The notes under the pieces are model-generated. The model ran no database searches, was not told where the DNA came from, and saw only the letters and a list, made by a program, of their open reading frames with translations. A program made the position numbers and the translations under genes. A stretch of 64,000 nt of DNA from contig LN554852.1 of the NCBI GenBank assembly GCA_000953735.1, positions 558,001 through 622,000 of the forward strand. The letters are read 5' to 3'. Positions 37,060 through 48,159 of this stretch are shown here, one piece after another. This stretch comes from Moritella viscosa. GTDB taxonomy: Bacteria; Pseudomonadota; Gammaproteobacteria; Enterobacterales; Moritellaceae. Numbering within the stretch: the stretch's first letter is position 1; each line of letters opens with the position of its first letter.

Positions 37060-37574
37060 GGACGCGACACAAGGACAGCTTCAGGAAGAAGACCAAAAGG
37101 ATTAAGTTGCAGGACGCGACACAAGGACAGCTTCAGGAAGAAGACCAAAAGGATTAAGTTGCAGGACGCGACACAAGGACAGCTTCAGGAAGAAGACCAA
37201 AAGGATTAAGTTGCAGGACGCGACATAAGGACAGCTTCAGGAAGAAGACCAAAAGGATTAAGTTGCAGGACGCGACACAAGGACAGCTTCAGGAAGAAGA
37301 CCAAAAGGATTAAGTTGCAGGACGTGACACAAGGACAGCTTCAGGAAGAAGACCAAAGGATTAAGTTGCAGGACGCGACACAAGGACAGCTTCAGGAAGA
37401 AGACCAAAGGATTAAGTTGCAGGACGCGACACAAGGACAGCTTCAGGAAGAAGACCAAAGGATTAAGTTGCAGGACGCGACACAAGGACAGCTTCAGGAA
37501 GAAGACCAAAGGATTAAGTTGCAGGATGCGACACAAGGACAGCTTCAGGAAGAAGACCAAAGGATTAAGTTACA
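37060..37574 (+). repeat. Ten tandem 51/52-bp units within the csrB-like RNA
   Basis: Unit starts (at GGACG/GGATG) are 37060, 37112, 37164, 37216, 37268, 37320, 37371, 37422, 37473 and 37524. The first five units are 52 bp (CCAAAAGG) and the last five 51 bp (CCAAAGG). Units differ by only a few substitutions. A degenerate unit precedes (from about 37008) and a partial one follows (to 37590). There are no spacers, so it is not a CRISPR array. Confidence 0.97.
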
Positions 37575-37728
37575 GGATGTGACTCAGAAATAAATCAGGA
37601 TCGATTTATTGTGCTAGGAAGGCAAAAGGACACTCCGACGGATTGGGAAGTGGAAATTTAATGGAATGAATAGAGTCAGGACTTAGCAGGGTTGCTACAC
37701 GTTTCATGGATTGAAAGTATAGACTTTA

Positions 37729-37753
37729 GGGCGGCACAGTGTGCCGCCTTTTC
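37729..37753 (+). terminator. Terminator of the csrB-like RNA
   Basis: GGCGGCAC, 3-nt loop, GTGCCGCC, then TTTTC. An eight-bp GC-rich perfect stem, the only strong plus-strand terminator after the repeat array. Confidence 0.85.
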
Positions 37754-37879
37754 TATATCTGGAATTTAATAAATACACTATTCAACGCTTTTCTATTCAA
37801 TACTCGCCTACGAATTAACTATCGACATGACTTATCGTATACAAAGCCAATTTATTTTTAATACCTAATATTAAGATAC

Positions 37880-37914
37880 AAAAAAGGCGCTAAATAAATT
37901 TAACGCCTTTTTTA
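37880..37914 (-). terminator. Terminator of srmB
   Basis: AAAAAAGGCG and CGCCTTTTTT with pairing inner bases TAAAT/ATTTA. Symmetric, so it could also stop plus-strand transcripts. It lies 35 nt after the srmB stop. Confidence 0.85.
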
Positions 37915-37948
37915 ATCAAGCAAATTCAAGTCATTGTTTGTTTAGTGA

Positions 37949-39214
37949 TTACTTGCTTTTAGACTTGTTTTTCTTGGTGCGTTTTTTAGCTTTAAGTTTT
38001 GCTTTCGCTGATACTTTATTTTTACCAGTCGCCGCTACTTTTGCTTTTTTCTTAGTTTTCGACATTGCAATTTTATTGTTTGGTTTCAAACCTTGAATTA
38101 CACGACGTTTAATCGTTTCTTCAGTATAACGTTCAATTTTACCGAAGATACGTAGATCATGCGCCTCAACTAATGAAATTGCAGTACCTTTCTTACCGGC
38201 ACGTGCTGTACGGCCAATACGGTGAACATAAACTTCAGCACTACGTGGTAAATCAAAGTTAAATACATGGCTTACATCTTGAACATCAATACCACGAGCG
38301 GCGACGTCAGTCGCAATCAGTACTTTTACTTTATCGTTTTTAAATTGATTTAATGAACGAGTACGTTTTGCTTGATCCATCTCTCCACGTAAATAAGCAC
38401 ACGGAATACCTTGAGACTGTAAATAGCTTACTAATTCAGCCAAACGTTCACGAGTTTTTACAAATACGATAGAACGAGTTGTGCTTTCGTCGCGTAACCA
38501 ATGCACTAACAAGGCTTGCTTGTGTGCATGATTATCAACGTGATGCATTAGTTGGTGAATTTTCGCTTTTTCTTTACGTGAAGGATTTGCTGTAAATTCA
38601 GCTGGCTCTTTCAATAGTTCTTCAGCAAAACGCTCAATACCACGACCTTCTAGGGTCGCAGAAAATAGCATTGTTTGTTGACGACGAGTCATTTCATCAG
38701 TGATTTTTTTCACGTCATCATAAAAACCCATATCTAACATACGGTCTGCTTCATCTAGAATCAGTACTTCAACGGCTGCGCATTCAAATGCGTCACGACG
38801 GATATATTCTAATAAACGACCCGGTGTAGCGATGACAATATCAAGACTATTTTTTAATACTTCAGCGTGTAGCGCATAATCAACACCACCCGTTACCATA
38901 GATACTTTATGGTCAGTATAGGCCGCTAGCATTTTAGCTTGTTGGAATACTTGACTCGCGAGTTCTCGCGTTGGTGTCAAGATAAGTACTCGTCCAGGGC
39001 CTAATTCACGACGTGGAAAGTCAAGAAGATGCTGAACAGCTGGTAATAAAAATGCCAGCGTTTTACCTGTACCTGTCGGTGCAGATGCAAGGATATCTCT
39101 ACCTTCCATGGCAGTTGGCAATACTTGCTGTTGAATCAATGTTGGTTTAACAAGATTATTATCAGTAAGTGCTGCAATTAATTCAGGGTCTAGATCGAGA
39201 CTTTCGAAGTCCAT
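37949..39214 (-). CDS. srmB: DEAD-box ATP-dependent RNA helicase SrmB
   Basis: RNA helicase of early 50S ribosome assembly. 421 residues from ATG 39214 (MDFESLDLDPELIAALTD). The longer frame from 39310 adds 32 residues unlike any SrmB and is rejected. All helicase motifs are seen: Q-motif KPTLIQQQVLP, ASAPTGTGKT, PTRELA, TPGRLL, DEADRMLDMGF, FSATL, RGEMDQAKR, TDVAARGIDV, HRIGRTARAG. SrmB-specific phrases are QHLLDFPRRELGP and MLFSATLEGRGIERFAEELL. The C-terminal tail is a Lys/Ala-rich basic extension. In E. coli srmB is divergent from trmN6, as here with one gene between. Confidence 0.93.
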   Translation of the reverse strand: MDFESLDLDPELIAALTDNNLVKPTLIQQQVLPTAMEGRDILASAPTGTGKTLAFLLPAVQHLLDFPRRELGPGRVLILTPTRELASQVFQQAKMLAAYTDHKVSMVTGGVDYALHAEVLKNSLDIVIATPGRLLEYIRRDAFECAAVEVLILDEADRMLDMGFYDDVKKITDEMTRRQQTMLFSATLEGRGIERFAEELLKEPAEFTANPSRKEKAKIHQLMHHVDNHAHKQALLVHWLRDESTTRSIVFVKTRERLAELVSYLQSQGIPCAYLRGEMDQAKRTRSLNQFKNDKVKVLIATDVAARGIDVQDVSHVFNFDLPRSAEVYVHRIGRTARAGKKGTAISLVEAHDLRIFGKIERYTEETIKRRVIQGLKPNNKIAMSKTKKKAKVAATGKNKVSAKAKLKAKKRTKKNKSKSK

Positions 39215-39535
39215 AAAACTACCGTATAACAAGAGGTTAAAAAGGAAGATGAAGTTATCATTTGCTGTACATAACAAAGACACGTCAACTTTTTGATCGT
39301 TAATCGGCAATTATGGCAGATATGGGGGCTAGAGGGTATTAGTTTTATACTCAGGTGATGAAATAATCGCTATTATAGTACTGACTGTTTATTGGTATTA
39401 TTGGTACGATAGAATCGTTGATTAGGATATTTAAATGCCCGATTAGTAATTATATCGATTGATTATATTCATTAGCTTGGAGGCTATAATTTTGTTATCT
39501 TAGCCTAGTTATTTTATCATTAAGGTATTTTTTCG

Positions 39536-40504
39536 ATGAACCCACGTGGTCTATTTTCTGCTGTAGTATTATCTTCTTCTGTTACGCTGTTACTATCTTT
39601 ATCTCCCTCTATTCATGCGGCTGAAGATAAGTACTATTCTGAAAATGAAGGTGAAATTTCCAATCAAGGTTATTGGGGGAAACAGCGCGGTCATGTTGGC
39701 GGCGAAGAACAACGTAAACCATCACCAGTGGTAGAAGATGCTGAAGAACCTAAATTTACACCGTTTGAATTACCTGAGCCGCTTTATTCTAATCTTAGTT
39801 TTGGCATAACGCTACACAGTAATTATGATGATTATGATAGGCATGGTACTTCGTTAGCGAATAACCCCGGGATTGATTACGTACTCGACAATGTCTTTGC
39901 TGATGATCTTGTTTGGCAAGCGAATGTCGATTACAAAAATAAAGATATATTAGTCTCTAATGGTATTGGTATTTTACCTGAAGATAGTCTTATTGGTGTG
40001 GGCGTTAATGCCTTTTGGGATGTTGAACTTAATTCCGGTAACCACCGTTTGTCGCTTGGTACTAAATATGATGATCCTAATTATATCTTTAATCTGTCAT
40101 CGAATATTTATCTACCGTTGTCTGGTAAAGGTGACAAAGATGACCTAGTTAACAGCGTGGATATTCGTGCCGAGGGAGCAATAACGACAACTGTACAATT
40201 CCATAGTTCTTTTGAATACTTCTTTGGTGATGATATTCAAATGAATGACGATTACGATCCTTCTGATAATAGTCATAAATTAACTGTGGGTCTTGATTAC
40301 ACGCCAATCGCATTATTGCAACTGGGAGCTGAAGCAACCAAAGTGAAAGATCATGATGTTGGTTATGGTGTGTATCTTTACTTCAACTATAATCCATGGC
40401 GACCATTTAGTGAACAACTAGAACTTATTTTAGATAATGGTTTTTCTATGCATCAAATGATCCCATTCTCGCGTTCTAAAGTACTTCCGCACACAGCAAA
40501 CTAG
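39536..40504 (+). CDS. Stand-alone inverse-autotransporter beta-barrel protein (intimin/invasin family)
   Basis: 322 residues with a signal peptide (cleavage after SIHAA near 29) and a low-complexity acidic linker (to about 78). The remainder resembles the inverse-autotransporter beta-domain: SLIGVGVNAFWDVELNSGNHRLSLGTKYDD, FNLSSNIYLPLSGKGD, VNSVDIRAEGAI, LTVGLDYTPIALLQLGAEATK, with alternating beta strands ending at YLYFNYNP. It ends soon after the barrel, so there is no passenger of Ig-like repeats. Expected in the outer membrane. The family call is from recognising the pattern and is moderately sure. The 321-nt srmB gap upstream holds only the divergent promoters. Confidence 0.65.
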   Translation: MNPRGLFSAVVLSSSVTLLLSLSPSIHAAEDKYYSENEGEISNQGYWGKQRGHVGGEEQRKPSPVVEDAEEPKFTPFELPEPLYSNLSFGITLHSNYDDYDRHGTSLANNPGIDYVLDNVFADDLVWQANVDYKNKDILVSNGIGILPEDSLIGVGVNAFWDVELNSGNHRLSLGTKYDDPNYIFNLSSNIYLPLSGKGDKDDLVNSVDIRAEGAITTTVQFHSSFEYFFGDDIQMNDDYDPSDNSHKLTVGLDYTPIALLQLGAEATKVKDHDVGYGVYLYFNYNPWRPFSEQLELILDNGFSMHQMIPFSRSKVLPHTAN

Positions 40505-40554
40505 TGTAGAGTACCGTCATCGTAATAGCGCGCAGATAAAAGTGTGGGAATACT

Positions 40555-41298
40555 GTGACAAATAAAAATGATGGTTTTAGCTTTAAACAGTTTCATGTTT
40601 CACACGTTGATTGTGCGATGAAAGTAGGAACTGATGGTATTTTACTTGGCGGCTGGGCGGATGTGACAACAACGTCCGAAGCACAACTAAAAGCACTTGA
40701 TATTGGTACAGGATCTGGCCTTATTAGCCTTATGTTAGCGCAACGCTGTAAAGGTGAGTTACAAGCAACCGCAATTGATATTGACGAATTAGCGTGCCGA
40801 CAAGCAAAAAAGAATATTGATAACTCACCATGGTCATCTTCAGTCGTAGTTAAACATGTTGCTTTACAGCCATTCACCCAAGCATATAAAGATGAAGATA
40901 CTAAGTTTGACCTTATTATTTCTAATCCTCCTTATTTTGTTCATGGCCAAGATTTTGCTGATGACGCCCGTAAAACAGCAAGACATACGGGAAGCTTAAC
41001 ACATCAAGAACTTGTGGGTTGTGCGCTGGAATTATTATCACCAAATGGGCGTGTGGCTCTTGTATTACCTCATGATGCTGGTTGTGAACTTGTTAATTAC
41101 TGCCAACAATTAGGTAATTTGAAAATAACGTGTCTTAACATCAGAACAACGCCTAAAAAGGCTTACAAACGTATGTTGATGAGCATTTCTCGTGGTGGTA
41201 ATGAGTTGAAAAACCAGTCGCTTACTGTGCATAATCCTGATGGTAGTTACTCCCATGCTTACCAAGCTATCACTAAAGATTTTTATTTAAAAATGTAA
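40555..41298 (+). CDS. trmN6: tRNA1(Val) (adenine37-N6)-methyltransferase
   Basis: SAM-dependent methyltransferase (YfiC) modifying A37 of tRNA1(Val). 247 residues. FKQFHVSHVDCAMKVGTDGILLGGWADV is the YfiC N-terminus, LDIGTGSGLISLMLAQRC is the SAM motif, and IISNPPYFVHG is the NPPY motif for N6-adenine methylation. GTG 40555 is the start, with GGGA 6 nt upstream. Close to srmB as in E. coli. Confidence 0.92.
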   Translation: MTNKNDGFSFKQFHVSHVDCAMKVGTDGILLGGWADVTTTSEAQLKALDIGTGSGLISLMLAQRCKGELQATAIDIDELACRQAKKNIDNSPWSSSVVVKHVALQPFTQAYKDEDTKFDLIISNPPYFVHGQDFADDARKTARHTGSLTHQELVGCALELLSPNGRVALVLPHDAGCELVNYCQQLGNLKITCLNIRTTPKKAYKRMLMSISRGGNELKNQSLTVHNPDGSYSHAYQAITKDFYLKM

Positions 41299-41510
41299 TT
41301 TCATTATAGTGCTGGCAGATTTACTCTTGCACTTAATTACCAGATTGTTAGTATCGGTAATTAACGGGTGAGTGGCTGATACAAAATTCTTTACAAGAAC
41401 ATAATTATAATACTTTGTGCTACACCGGCTGGAGAGTATTTCTCCATGCTTACTTCACGGAAGAAGTTGATAAATGAAAACACAACAATATCTAAGCAGA
41501 GAGTATATTA

Positions 41511-42836
41511 ATGACAATTAAGTTAAAAACAGCTGATGTTTTAGCCATCGGTTTTATGACGTTCGCCTTCTTTTTAGGCGCGGGCAATATCATCTTTCCA
41601 CCTCTAGCTGGTAATCTTGCTGGGCAATCATTTATGCCTGCAATGGCTGGTTTCCTTGTGACCGCTGTCGGTTTACCACTTATTACAATCATCGCAGTCG
41701 CAAAAGCAGGCGGTGGTTTAATTACCATGACTCGTTTTTTACCGGCAATGGTCGGAACCGCGATTGCTGTGGCCATTTATGTCATTATTGGTCCAGCCTT
41801 TGCTGCACCAAGAACAAGCTTGGTTGCTTATGAAATGGGGATTAAACCTTTCCTCGGTGATGCCGCTAACGATACGACACTGGCTTTGTATTCTGTTATT
41901 TTCTTCATTATTACTGCTTATTTCGCTTTAGGCCAAGGTAAAATGATTGATAATATCGGTAAAATCTTAACTCCAGCATTAATTATTCTGTTAACAGTAT
42001 TAGCTATTGCGGTCTTTATTATGCCACAAGGTGATATTGGCGTGGCACGTGAAGCGTATGTCGATAGTCCTTTTACCAAAGGTTTCCTTGAAGGTTATAA
42101 TACTATGGATACCTTTGCGTCATTAATGTTTGGTATGTTGATTATTAACGTACTTAAAAGCAAAGGCGTAACAGATAAAGCGGGTCAATTTAAATATTTA
42201 GTTATGGCGGGCTCTATCGCAGCAGCTGGTCTTGCATTTGTTTACGTTTCACTATTCTATTTAGGTGCAACGAGCCAATCTCTAATTGCTGTTGGCGCTG
42301 ATGTAAATGGTGCGATGATCTTAGCTACTTATGTACAAGCATTATTCGGTATGCCAGGTCAGTACATTTTAGCTGCGGTAGTAACATTAGCCTGTTTAAC
42401 AACGGCTGTTGGTCTAGCCAGTGCGGTTGCAGAGTTCTTCCACGAATTAAAACCACAATGGTCATACAAAATGTTAGTTATCATTAACTGCATCCTATGT
42501 GCGATTGTTGCGAACGTTGGTTTATCTCAATTAATTAGCATTTCTGTACCGGTATTATTTGCGGTATACCCACTTGCGATTGCGATTGTGGCACTTATCT
42601 TATTGCAAGAGCGTTTCCCTAATCCACAATTTGCTTTTCGTTTAGTGATGGTTATTGCATTCATGTTTGGTGTATTAGATGGTATGAAGGTAGCTGGTTT
42701 GGCAATGAGTGGTTTTGAGTTCTTGCCATTATTTGATCAAGGTTTAGCTTGGGTATTACCAACAACAGTTGCTATAATAGTATCGATTGTTGCAATGCGT
42801 CCACAGACAAACTTGGGTACTGCTACAGCTAAATAG
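41511..42836 (+). CDS. brnQ: Branched-chain amino acid:cation symporter BrnQ
   Basis: Inner-membrane transporter of Leu/Ile/Val driven by Na+ or H+ (LIVCS family). 441 residues, about twelve helices. Family segments: VLAIGFMTFAFFLGAGNIIFPPLAG, AVGLPLITIIAVAKAGGG, IIGPAFAAPRTSLVAYEMG, AVFIMPQGDIG, LEGYNTMDTFASLMFG. The leader (41430-41446) contains a small perfect hairpin TGGAGA/TCTCCA. Followed by a terminator. Confidence 0.95.
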   Translation: MTIKLKTADVLAIGFMTFAFFLGAGNIIFPPLAGNLAGQSFMPAMAGFLVTAVGLPLITIIAVAKAGGGLITMTRFLPAMVGTAIAVAIYVIIGPAFAAPRTSLVAYEMGIKPFLGDAANDTTLALYSVIFFIITAYFALGQGKMIDNIGKILTPALIILLTVLAIAVFIMPQGDIGVAREAYVDSPFTKGFLEGYNTMDTFASLMFGMLIINVLKSKGVTDKAGQFKYLVMAGSIAAAGLAFVYVSLFYLGATSQSLIAVGADVNGAMILATYVQALFGMPGQYILAAVVTLACLTTAVGLASAVAEFFHELKPQWSYKMLVIINCILCAIVANVGLSQLISISVPVLFAVYPLAIAIVALILLQERFPNPQFAFRLVMVIAFMFGVLDGMKVAGLAMSGFEFLPLFDQGLAWVLPTTVAIIVSIVAMRPQTNLGTATAK

Positions 42837-42877
42837 TTTGGTCTTATGCTCGAAATGAGAGCTGATTATGCTAATTT

Positions 42878-42908
42878 TAAATCCGTTCCCTAGTGAGCGG
42901 ATTTTTTA
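42878..42908 (+). terminator. Terminator of brnQ
   Basis: AAATCCGTTC, short loop, GAGCGGATTTTTT. About 42 nt after the brnQ stop. Confidence 0.85.
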
Positions 42909-42959
42909 TGTTGTTTTTTTGGTGCTCACGCTTTTGTGGCACTATAATGAGGTGGTTTG

Positions 42960-43142
42960 ATGGGTAATGAACTGTGGTTAGCGTTAGCGATTGTATTGAT
43001 CATCGAAGGTGTTATGCCTATGTTGATGCCTAAGCAATGGCAGAAAATGCTTTTCATTATTACTCAACAGCCAACTGATAAAGTACGTAAATATGCGGGT
43101 TGCCTAGTCGTTATTGGCATCGTGCTATTGATTACGTTCTAA
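42960..43142 (+). CDS. yjeT: DUF2065 small membrane protein (YjeT-like)
   Basis: 60 residues with two hydrophobic helices (about 4-20 and 44-59) and the DUF2065 pattern WLALAIVLIIEGVMPMLMPKQWQKML. ATG 42960 has GAGG 8 nt upstream; a TTG one codon earlier is not the start. It lies just before purA, as yjeT does in E. coli. Function unknown; in E. coli it neighbours hflKC and purA. Confidence 0.85.
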   Translation: MGNELWLALAIVLIIEGVMPMLMPKQWQKMLFIITQQPTDKVRKYAGCLVVIGIVLLITF

Positions 43143-43239
43143 TATTTTTGTACAACAGAACAACAAGTAAAGTTGTATTTTCCGATTTTAATGAGATAGA
43201 AATCAAATTTTCTAAACATTTTGATTTAAATTTTGCTAG

Positions 43240-44571
<1,332 letters not shown>

Positions 44572-44595
44572 GTCTGTCTGGTTATACTGATAAAT

Positions 44596-44621
44596 AAAAG
44601 GTCGCTGATGCGGCCTTTTTT
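44596..44621 (+). terminator. Terminator of purA
   Basis: AAAAGGTCGC, 4-nt loop, GCGGCCTTTTTT, 24 nt after the purA stop. Confidence 0.9.
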
Positions 44622-44683
44622 GTGCCTGTTATTTATAATCGTTAATGTAAAATTACGTGGTTATTTGCGTTTGTTATAGGTAC

Positions 44684-44716
44684 AAAAAAGCCGCATGATC
44701 TCTCATACGGCTTTTT
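44684..44716 (-). terminator. Terminator of ispB
   Basis: AAAAAAGCCGCATG and CATACGGCTTTTT pair across a 6-nt loop. Read on the minus strand it follows the ispB stop by about 36 nt and ends in six T. Confidence 0.87.
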
Positions 44717-44752
44717 AATCTGGATTACGTTATAGCGTTAATTAGCGGCAAA

Positions 44753-45724
44753 TTAATTATTTCTGTTTGCTGCAATATAGGCCAGTGAAATAAGTGCTTG
44801 CTTGTATTCTGATTCAGGTAGTACTGCAATGGCTTGAACAGCTAAATCAGCTTCTTGCTGGGCTTTATCAAAGCAATAATTAAGTGAACCAGTACGGTCA
44901 AGAATAGCCAGAATTGCATCAAGATTATCCATGCCATTCATCTTCTCGATTGCTTCGCGTACCATTAATGCTTCTTGCTCGGTACCGTTCGCTATCGCAT
45001 GAATCAATGGTAATGTTGGTTTTCCTTCAGCAAGGTCATCACCGACGTTTTTACCCATTTCTTGAGCGTCTGCCGTGTAGTCCATCACATCGTCAATCAA
45101 CTGGAATGCGGCACCTAAATGTACACCATAATCTATCATCGCCTGTTCGATGTGCGCTGGTTGCTGAGAGATAACGGCAGCAAGTTGCGTAGCGGCTTCA
45201 AATAGCTTGGCTGTTTTGTAGTAGATGACATCCATATAACGTTTTTCGTCAGTGTCTGCATCATTACAATTCATTAGCTGTAATACTTCACCTTCTGCAA
45301 TCACATTAGTTGCATCAGACAAAATATCGATAATTTTACTGTTATTGAGTTTTGCCATCATCTGAAAAGAGCGTGAGTATAAGAAGTCACCCACTAACAC
45401 GCTTGCCGCATTGCCAAATGCAGCATTCGCCGTTTCACGACCACGACGCATGTCTGACTCATCAACCACATCATCATGTAATAAGGTTGAAGTATGAATG
45501 AACTCGATGATAGCGGCTACACCAACATGTTGTTGACCTTGGTAACCCAGTGCGCGTGCACTTAACGTTGCTATTAGTGGACGAATGCGTTTACCGCCAC
45601 CATTTACAATGTAATAACCCACTTGATTTACGAGGGCAACATCAGATTGCAGTCGATCTAAAATGAGTTCATTGACAGCGTCCATATCTTGTTTGGATAA
45701 CGCTTGAATGGCTTTAATGTCCAT
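44753..45724 (-). CDS. ispB: Octaprenyl diphosphate synthase
   Basis: Long-chain trans-prenyltransferase making the side chain of ubiquinone/menaquinone from FPP and IPP. 323 residues. First aspartate-rich motif is LLHDDVVDESDMRRG near residue 81 and the second is QLIDDVMDYTAD near 210; GGGKRIRPL near 47 binds IPP. Divergent from rplU-rpmA-obgE, the arrangement found in E. coli. Confidence 0.95.
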   Translation of the reverse strand: MDIKAIQALSKQDMDAVNELILDRLQSDVALVNQVGYYIVNGGGKRIRPLIATLSARALGYQGQQHVGVAAIIEFIHTSTLLHDDVVDESDMRRGRETANAAFGNAASVLVGDFLYSRSFQMMAKLNNSKIIDILSDATNVIAEGEVLQLMNCNDADTDEKRYMDVIYYKTAKLFEAATQLAAVISQQPAHIEQAMIDYGVHLGAAFQLIDDVMDYTADAQEMGKNVGDDLAEGKPTLPLIHAIANGTEQEALMVREAIEKMNGMDNLDAILAILDRTGSLNYCFDKAQQEADLAVQAIAVLPESEYKQALISLAYIAANRNN

Positions 45725-45940
45725 GTGTATAAGTTCCGTGCTACTTTTTATAGTTGTATGACGATTTGCAAAGCTATTGATAGCTATATATATCGCTAGC
45801 TCTATCTTGATAGTAGGCTACAAGATGAAATTCCCGTCAAATTTATGCCGTAATTGTACACTAAATTGTAATTGCCGAAAGGATTAAGCAGCAGCGATTT
45901 ACAACTTTACTGCTTATTTATATTTATTTTGAAAATCAGC

Positions 45941-45969
45941 TTGCCTAACCGGAAAGTTTTGAGTAGAAT
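45941..45969 (+). promoter_or_regulatory. Promoter of rplU-rpmA
   Basis: TTGCCT, 17-nt spacer, TAGAAT, followed by TCGCGCC, a GC-rich discriminator typical of ribosomal protein promoters. The remaining 319-nt ispB-rplU gap shows nothing else. Confidence 0.75.
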
Positions 45970-46043
45970 TCGCGCCATTGTTATAAATTATTATGACGTG
46001 TCGCTACCTAAGGTACGCTGGACACGAATCGGAGTCAGAAAAC

Positions 46044-46352
46044 ATGTATGCTGTTTTCCTAAGCGGTGGCAAACAACACCGCGTTGCTGAAGGTCAAACT
46101 CTTCGTCTAGAACTTCTAGACGTTGAAGCTGGTTCAAGCATCGAATTTAACGAAGTATTAATGGTAGCTAACGGCGAGAATATCGAAGTTGGCGCACCTT
46201 ACCTTGAAGGTAAGAAAATCACTGCTGAAGTGGTATCTCATGGTCGTGCGGACAAGGTTAAAATCCTTAAGTTCCGTCGTCGTAAGCACTCTCGTAAACA
46301 GATGGGTCACCGTCAATGGTTTACAGAAGTTAAGATTACTAAAATCGCTTAA
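46044..46352 (+). CDS. rplU: 50S ribosomal protein L21
   Basis: 102-residue ribosomal protein binding 23S rRNA near L20. The sequence [18 protein letters not shown] starts at ATG 46044, with GGAG 9 nt upstream. The frame open from 45993 adds 17 residues with no family support. C-terminal block [20 protein letters not shown] is canonical. rpmA is 16 nt downstream. Confidence 0.98.
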   Translation: MYAVFLSGGKQHRVAEGQTLRLELLDVEAGSSIEFNEVLMVANGENIEVGAPYLEGKKITAEVVSHGRADKVKILKFRRRKHSRKQMGHRQWFTEVKITKIA

Positions 46353-46368
46353 TTAGGAGTACTAAAAG

Positions 46369-46626
46369 ATGGCACATAAAAAAGCTGGTGGTAGTACCAA
46401 CAACGGTCGTGATTCAGAAAGCAAACGTTTAGGCGTTAAACGCTTTGGTGGCGAATCAGTTCTTGCGGGTAACATTCTAGTTCGTCAACGTGGTACTAAA
46501 TTCCACGCTGGTACAAACGTAGGTTGTGGTCGTGACCACACTCTATTCGCTAAAGCTAGCGGTAAAGTGCAGTTCGAAGTTAAAGGACCACAAAACCGTA
46601 AGTTCATTAGCATTGTAGCTGAATAA
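46369..46626 (+). CDS. rpmA: 50S ribosomal protein L27
   Basis: 85 residues; the N-terminus [24 protein letters not shown] reaches the peptidyl-transferase centre. [23 protein letters not shown] is typical. AGGAG precedes the ATG. Cotranscribed with rplU and ended by a strong terminator before obgE. Confidence 0.98.
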   Translation: MAHKKAGGSTNNGRDSESKRLGVKRFGGESVLAGNILVRQRGTKFHAGTNVGCGRDHTLFAKASGKVQFEVKGPQNRKFISIVAE

Positions 46627-46650
46627 TTTCAGTACAAACTAAGAATTTTT

Positions 46651-46679
46651 AAACCCCGCCTATATGGCGGGGTTTTTTT
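46651..46679 (+). terminator. Terminator of rplU-rpmA
   Basis: AAACCCCGCC, loop TATAT, GGCGGGGTTTTTTT. Ten-base arm, 25 nt after the rpmA stop. Confidence 0.95.
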
Positions 46680-46875
46680 ATTGCTAAAATAAATATTAGT
46701 AATAAAAATAATAAAAGTAGTAGTCATTGATCGAGATTATTTTATCATACTTGCTAGTTAAGCTTGTCGAGTCATAATTCTCCATTGATAAAGTTGATAG
46801 CTGCACGGATTAATTTATTGATTCAATTATTTTACGGATGAAGTGATCTTACTGGTTAAGAGATCGATTACTTAA

Positions 46876-48102
<1,227 letters not shown>

Positions 48103-48130
48103 GCCTCATTAAGCGTTACGTTTATATTAA

Positions 48131-48159
48131 AAATACCAGCCTCGTGCTGGTATTTTTTT
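48131..48159 (+). terminator. Terminator of obgE
   Basis: AAATACCAGC, 5-nt loop, GCTGGTATTTTTTT, 28 nt after the stop. Confidence 0.93.

Larger units (their letters stand above)
37005..37755 (+). ncRNA. csrB: CsrB-type CsrA-sequestering RNA with tandem-repeat core
   Basis: No convincing protein gene spans this stretch, but it is saturated with GGA (54 by hand count), mostly as CAGGA or AAGGA, the CsrA recognition core. Each repeat unit can fold two hairpins with the motif in the loop, GTTGC-AGGAC-GCGAC and CTTC-AGGAA-GAAG, separated by single-stranded AAGGATT and AAGGACA. The stem changes are pairing-preserving: unit 6 has G-U, and the last partial unit has GTTAC-AGGAT-GTGAC (a G-C to A-U double change). 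It starts after a plausible promoter and ends at a GC-rich terminator. About 750 nt, twice E. coli CsrB (369 nt). CsrA, its presumed target, is at 13.3 kb. The family call is strong; exact ends are inferred. Confidence 0.85.

Noticed and set aside
37258-37560. 100-residue minus-strand ORF with repeated FFLKLSLCR
   Set aside because: A shadow of the same tandem array, with no start signals and no family.
37005-37590. CRISPR array
   Set aside because: Units are contiguous with no unique spacers and no cas genes nearby.
37315-37593. 92-residue ORF of 17-residue repeats (QDATQGQLQEEDQRIKL) on the plus strand
   Set aside because: It exists only because 51-bp units keep frame; the 52-bp units break it with TAA. 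There is no SD, and the GGA/hairpin pattern explains the sequence as RNA.
39215-39310. N-terminal extension of SrmB
   Set aside because: The extra 32 residues do not look like SrmB, which starts near MDFESLDLD.
41492-41776. 94-residue ORF antisense to brnQ
   Set aside because: A shadow frame spanning the brnQ start; no SD or family features.
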